From the NCBI GenBank assembly GCA_964364745.1, contig CAYINJ010000035.1, positions 1 to 7,643 on the forward strand: DNA of 7,643 nucleotides, in the 5' to 3' direction. The position numbers and the translations under genes were made by a program. The stretch's first letter is position 1, and each line of letters begins with the position of its first letter. The stretch comes from CAYINJ01 sp964364745. Its GTDB lineage: Bacteria; Patescibacteriota; Patescibacteriia; JACRDY01. The notes beneath the pieces were generated by a model. The model ran no database searches, was not told the DNA's origin, and saw only the letters and a program-made list of their open reading frames with translations. Of the stretch, positions 6,380 to 7,643 are shown one piece after another.

Positions 6380-6408
6380 TTGACCGTTGGCGGCCATTTC
6401 GGTAAATT
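6380..6408 (+). promoter_or_regulatory. Candidate smpB promoter
   Basis: TTGACC (6380-6385) and TAAATT (6403-6408) are 17 bases apart, a sigma-70-like pair that would start transcription near 6415, about 30 bases before smpB. A second -10-like TATACT lies at 6421-6426 without a good -35. The region is shared with the divergent operon. Confidence 0.5.
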
Positions 6409-6444
6409 AAACTTTTCCATTATACTAGTACTGCCCTCTGCTCT

Positions 6445-6909
6445 ATGGTGTTTGCGGTTAATAAATCAGCGAAGTTCAATTATCACATCCTCGATACCTG
6501 GGAGGCAGGGTTAGTGTTGACCGGTCAAGAGGTCAAGTCCGTCCGGGGCAGTCAAATCACGCTCAAAGATTCCTATGTGGCGATCAGTGGTGGTGCCAAG
6601 CTGGGCCGACCCCAGGCCAGTTTGCTCAATTGTCACATCGCGCCATACCGTTACGCTCGAGTGGCGCCGGGCTATAAGCCGGATCACAGCCGCCGGCTGC
6701 TCTTGCACCGCCGCGACATTATTACCATCTTCGGCCAAATCCAACAAAAAGGGTTGACAGTCATCCCCCTGGCCGTGTATAGTAAGGGCGCCAAAATTAA
6801 GGTAGAAATTGCCTTAGTCAAAGGTAAAAAGCAATTTGACAAGCGAGAAACGATTCGTCGCCGCGATCTCAACCGTGACGTCGCCCGCCAATTGAAACGG
6901 GGCGCGTAA
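6445..6909 (+). CDS. smpB: SsrA-binding protein SmpB
   Basis: 154 residues, normal length. SmpB binds the tRNA-like part of tmRNA and brings it to stalled ribosomes in trans-translation, with its C-terminal tail reading the empty mRNA channel. Visible hallmarks: NKSAKFNYHILDTWEAGLVLTGQEVKS-like start (residues 6-32), LKDSYV (40-45), CHIAPY (63-68), RRLLLHRRDI (83-92), KGLTVIPLAVY (102-112) and the very conserved KVEIALVKGKKQFDKRE (119-135), followed by a basic tail that looks complete. The middle is slightly unusual: GGAKLGRPQ enlarges one loop, and GYKPDHSRRLLLH replaces the common DPxRxRKLLLH. The start ATG 6445 has no Shine-Dalgarno. The tmRNA gene begins on the very next base after the TAA, and a promoter-like sequence for it lies within the coding region. 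Confidence 0.97.
   Translation: MVFAVNKSAKFNYHILDTWEAGLVLTGQEVKSVRGSQITLKDSYVAISGGAKLGRPQASLLNCHIAPYRYARVAPGYKPDHSRRLLLHRRDIITIFGQIQQKGLTVIPLAVYSKGAKIKVEIALVKGKKQFDKRETIRRRDLNRDVARQLKRGA
6754..6783 (+). promoter_or_regulatory. Promoter-like sequence inside smpB, probably for ssrA
   Basis: A perfect -35 TTGACA (6754-6759), an 18-base spacer and TATAGT (6778-6783, five of six) form the best sigma-70-type match seen in the window. Transcription would start near 6790, about 120 bases before the tmRNA 5' end, giving a precursor cut by RNase P. It overlaps codons of smpB. Confidence 0.55.
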
Positions 6910-7309
6910 GGGGATGCTGGGTATCGCTAGCGGATCGATATGAGCTTTAGCGCACGTCGAGGATGTCTCCCGCTCTCGTAAATACGGAGGCAATCGAGAA
7001 GTGCAAACACTCTCACCAAGGTGAAGAATGCCTTAGCGGCCGCTTTTGCGGTGCCGGCGTTCTCGCCTGTGCTCGCCTAACGGCTTGAGCACCATCGGCT
7101 CAATGCCGCCCTAGCGTTGAATCACCGGTGCCATATCGGGGCTTGAGTTGCTGCCGTTACGTTGACCGGCAGTGGCTGACCCATTGTTGACGTTCCGGCC
7201 GGTGCTTTCGTTTGCTTCGACACCGGCCGTAGACACCAAGCAAACTGAACGTGGATCCCTATCGCCATATCCCGACTAGACGCGGGTTCAACTCCCGCCA
7301 TCTCCACCA
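6910..7309 (+). ncRNA. ssrA: Transfer-messenger RNA (tmRNA)
   Basis: 400 bases, one-piece type. tmRNA acts with SmpB, EF-Tu and ribosomes to free stalled ribosomes and tag their peptides. The acceptor stem pairs GGGGATG (6910-6916) with CATCTCC (7299-7305), with one G-U; A73 and an encoded CCA (7307-7309) follow. The T arm is perfect: 7282-7286 with 7294-7298, loop TTCAACT. CTGGGTATCG after the acceptor fits the conserved 5' region. Helix 2 pairs 6953-6957 with 7249-7253. Pseudoknot 1 has stems 6958-6962/6974-6978 and 6965-6970/6986-6991. The tag frame opens with GCAAAC, as in E. coli. The stop TAA sits in the loop of helix 5 (7069-7077 with 7082-7084 and 7087-7092). A last pseudoknot has a 9-bp stem (7196-7204/7221-7229) and a perfect 8-bp one (7210-7217/7238-7245). 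Confidence 0.97.
7003..7080 (+). other. tmRNA tag-peptide reading frame (25 codons plus TAA)
   Basis: The resume codon is GCA (7003-7005), followed by AAC as in many tmRNAs; the preceding bases and pseudoknot 1 are positioned as expected. The frame reads ANTLTKVKNA, then an Ala-rich middle, and ends AFSPVLA before TAA 7078-7080, which lies in the helix 5 loop. At 25 residues it is long (E. coli's whole tag is ANDENYALAA plus the first Ala), and it ends VLA rather than the common LAA. A non-polar C-terminus still fits protease recognition. Confidence 0.85.
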
Positions 7310-7315
7310 TATAAT
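7287..7315 (+). promoter_or_regulatory. Candidate infC promoter overlapping the tmRNA 3' end
   Basis: A perfect TATAAT (7310-7315) begins on the base after the tmRNA CCA. Seventeen bases upstream is TTCAAC (7287-7292), part of the T loop and a weak -35 (three of six). Transcription would begin near 7322, leaving about 25 bases before the infC ATG. No terminator lies between ssrA and infC, so read-through is also possible. Confidence 0.45.
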
Positions 7316-7346
7316 CGTTTCTCTTGTTTGTTAGTATTCATCTGTT

Positions 7347-7643
7347 ATGCGTCGTAGCCGCAAAGGCCCTCGTCCTCAACCAATTCTGGTGCCGCAGTTC
7401 CGCGCCAATGATCGCATCACCGCGCCGGAGGTGCGCTTGATTGACGAGACCGGTGGTCAGTTGGGCGTGGTCTCGTTGGCGGCCGCCAAAGAACGAGCGG
7501 CGGCGGCCGAGCTCGATTTAGTCGAGGTCTCGCCGAAAGCCGAACCGCCAGTTTGTCGGATTATGGACTTTGGGTCATTTAAATACCAAAAAGAAAAAGA
7601 AGCCCGGTCGCAAAAGGCCAAGCAGAAGTCCACCGAGCTGAAA
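7347..7643 (+). CDS. infC: Translation initiation factor IF-3, N-terminal part
   Basis: 99 codons from ATG 7347 to the window edge, open to the end; the C-terminal domain lies outside. IF-3 binds the 30S subunit, keeps 50S away and checks the initiator tRNA and start codon. Visible hallmarks: a basic start (MRRSRKGPRP), then FRANDRITAPEVRLIDETGG (18-37) and QLGVVSLAAAKERA (38-51), LDLVEVSPKAEPPVCRIMDFG (57-77, close to the LDLVEISPNAxPPVCRIMDYG consensus) and FKYQKEKEARSQKAKQK, the lysine-rich linker. The start is an ordinary ATG, whereas E. coli infC uses AUU for self-regulation, so that form of control is not indicated. There is no Shine-Dalgarno. It starts 37 bases after the tmRNA CCA. Ribosomal protein genes rpmI and rplT usually follow but are not in view. 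Confidence 0.97.
   Translation, partial: MRRSRKGPRPQPILVPQFRANDRITAPEVRLIDETGGQLGVVSLAAAKERAAAAELDLVEVSPKAEPPVCRIMDFGSFKYQKEKEARSQKAKQKSTELK

Noticed and set aside
7122..7310. Minus-strand frame starting MVEMAGVEPASS
   Set aside because: It is antisense to the 3' half of the tmRNA, including the T arm and CCA. This VEMAGVEPAS-type protein is a well-known false call opposite tRNA/tmRNA ends.

Overview
The window looks like a piece of a draft bacterial genome, most likely a Patescibacteria (CPR)-type organism. The basis is very tight spacing, several short single-pass or multi-pass membrane proteins of no known function, a membrane-anchored HtrA-like protein, and starts that mostly lack a Shine-Dalgarno. 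The phylum is an inference; no ribosomal RNA or clade marker is complete here. TGA serves as a stop in an ATGA overlap (4038-4041), which argues against the UGA=Gly code of some CPR lineages. Two 10-N runs (611-620, 2789-2798) are assembly gaps. Each falls inside one minus-strand gene, and each flanking half is open in a frame that would join if the true gap were a multiple of three.

Layout, left to right. (1) 1-788 (-): start of a secreted protein with a signal peptide and an OmpA-like domain, running off the left edge and broken by gap 1. It has the only strong Shine-Dalgarno in the window. (2) 996-1751 (-): a Wzz-like polysaccharide chain-length-type membrane protein, upstream of (1) and probably co-transcribed with it. 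(3) 1770-1969: AT-rich spacer with an intrinsic terminator that ends the next operon. (4) 1970-6329 (-): a five-gene operon, in transcription order an AI-2E family transporter, a small anchored protein, an anchored protein with a possible YpmS/DUF2140-like domain, a polytopic membrane protein of unknown function, and an HtrA-like protein that has lost all three catalytic residues. (5) 6330-6444: divergent promoter region. (6) 6445-7643 (+): smpB, tmRNA (ssrA) and the 5' part of infC, packed with almost no spacer.

How the parts work together. The right side is a trans-translation and translation-initiation block: SmpB and tmRNA are partners, and the tmRNA begins on the base after the smpB stop. 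Promoter-like sequences sit inside smpB (fitting ssrA) and directly after the tmRNA CCA (fitting infC). The left side is cell-envelope: all seven minus-strand genes encode membrane or exported proteins. The five-gene operon, ending in a pseudoprotease with a PDZ domain, is the best candidate here for an undescribed envelope module. Its joint function is a hypothesis from gene order only.
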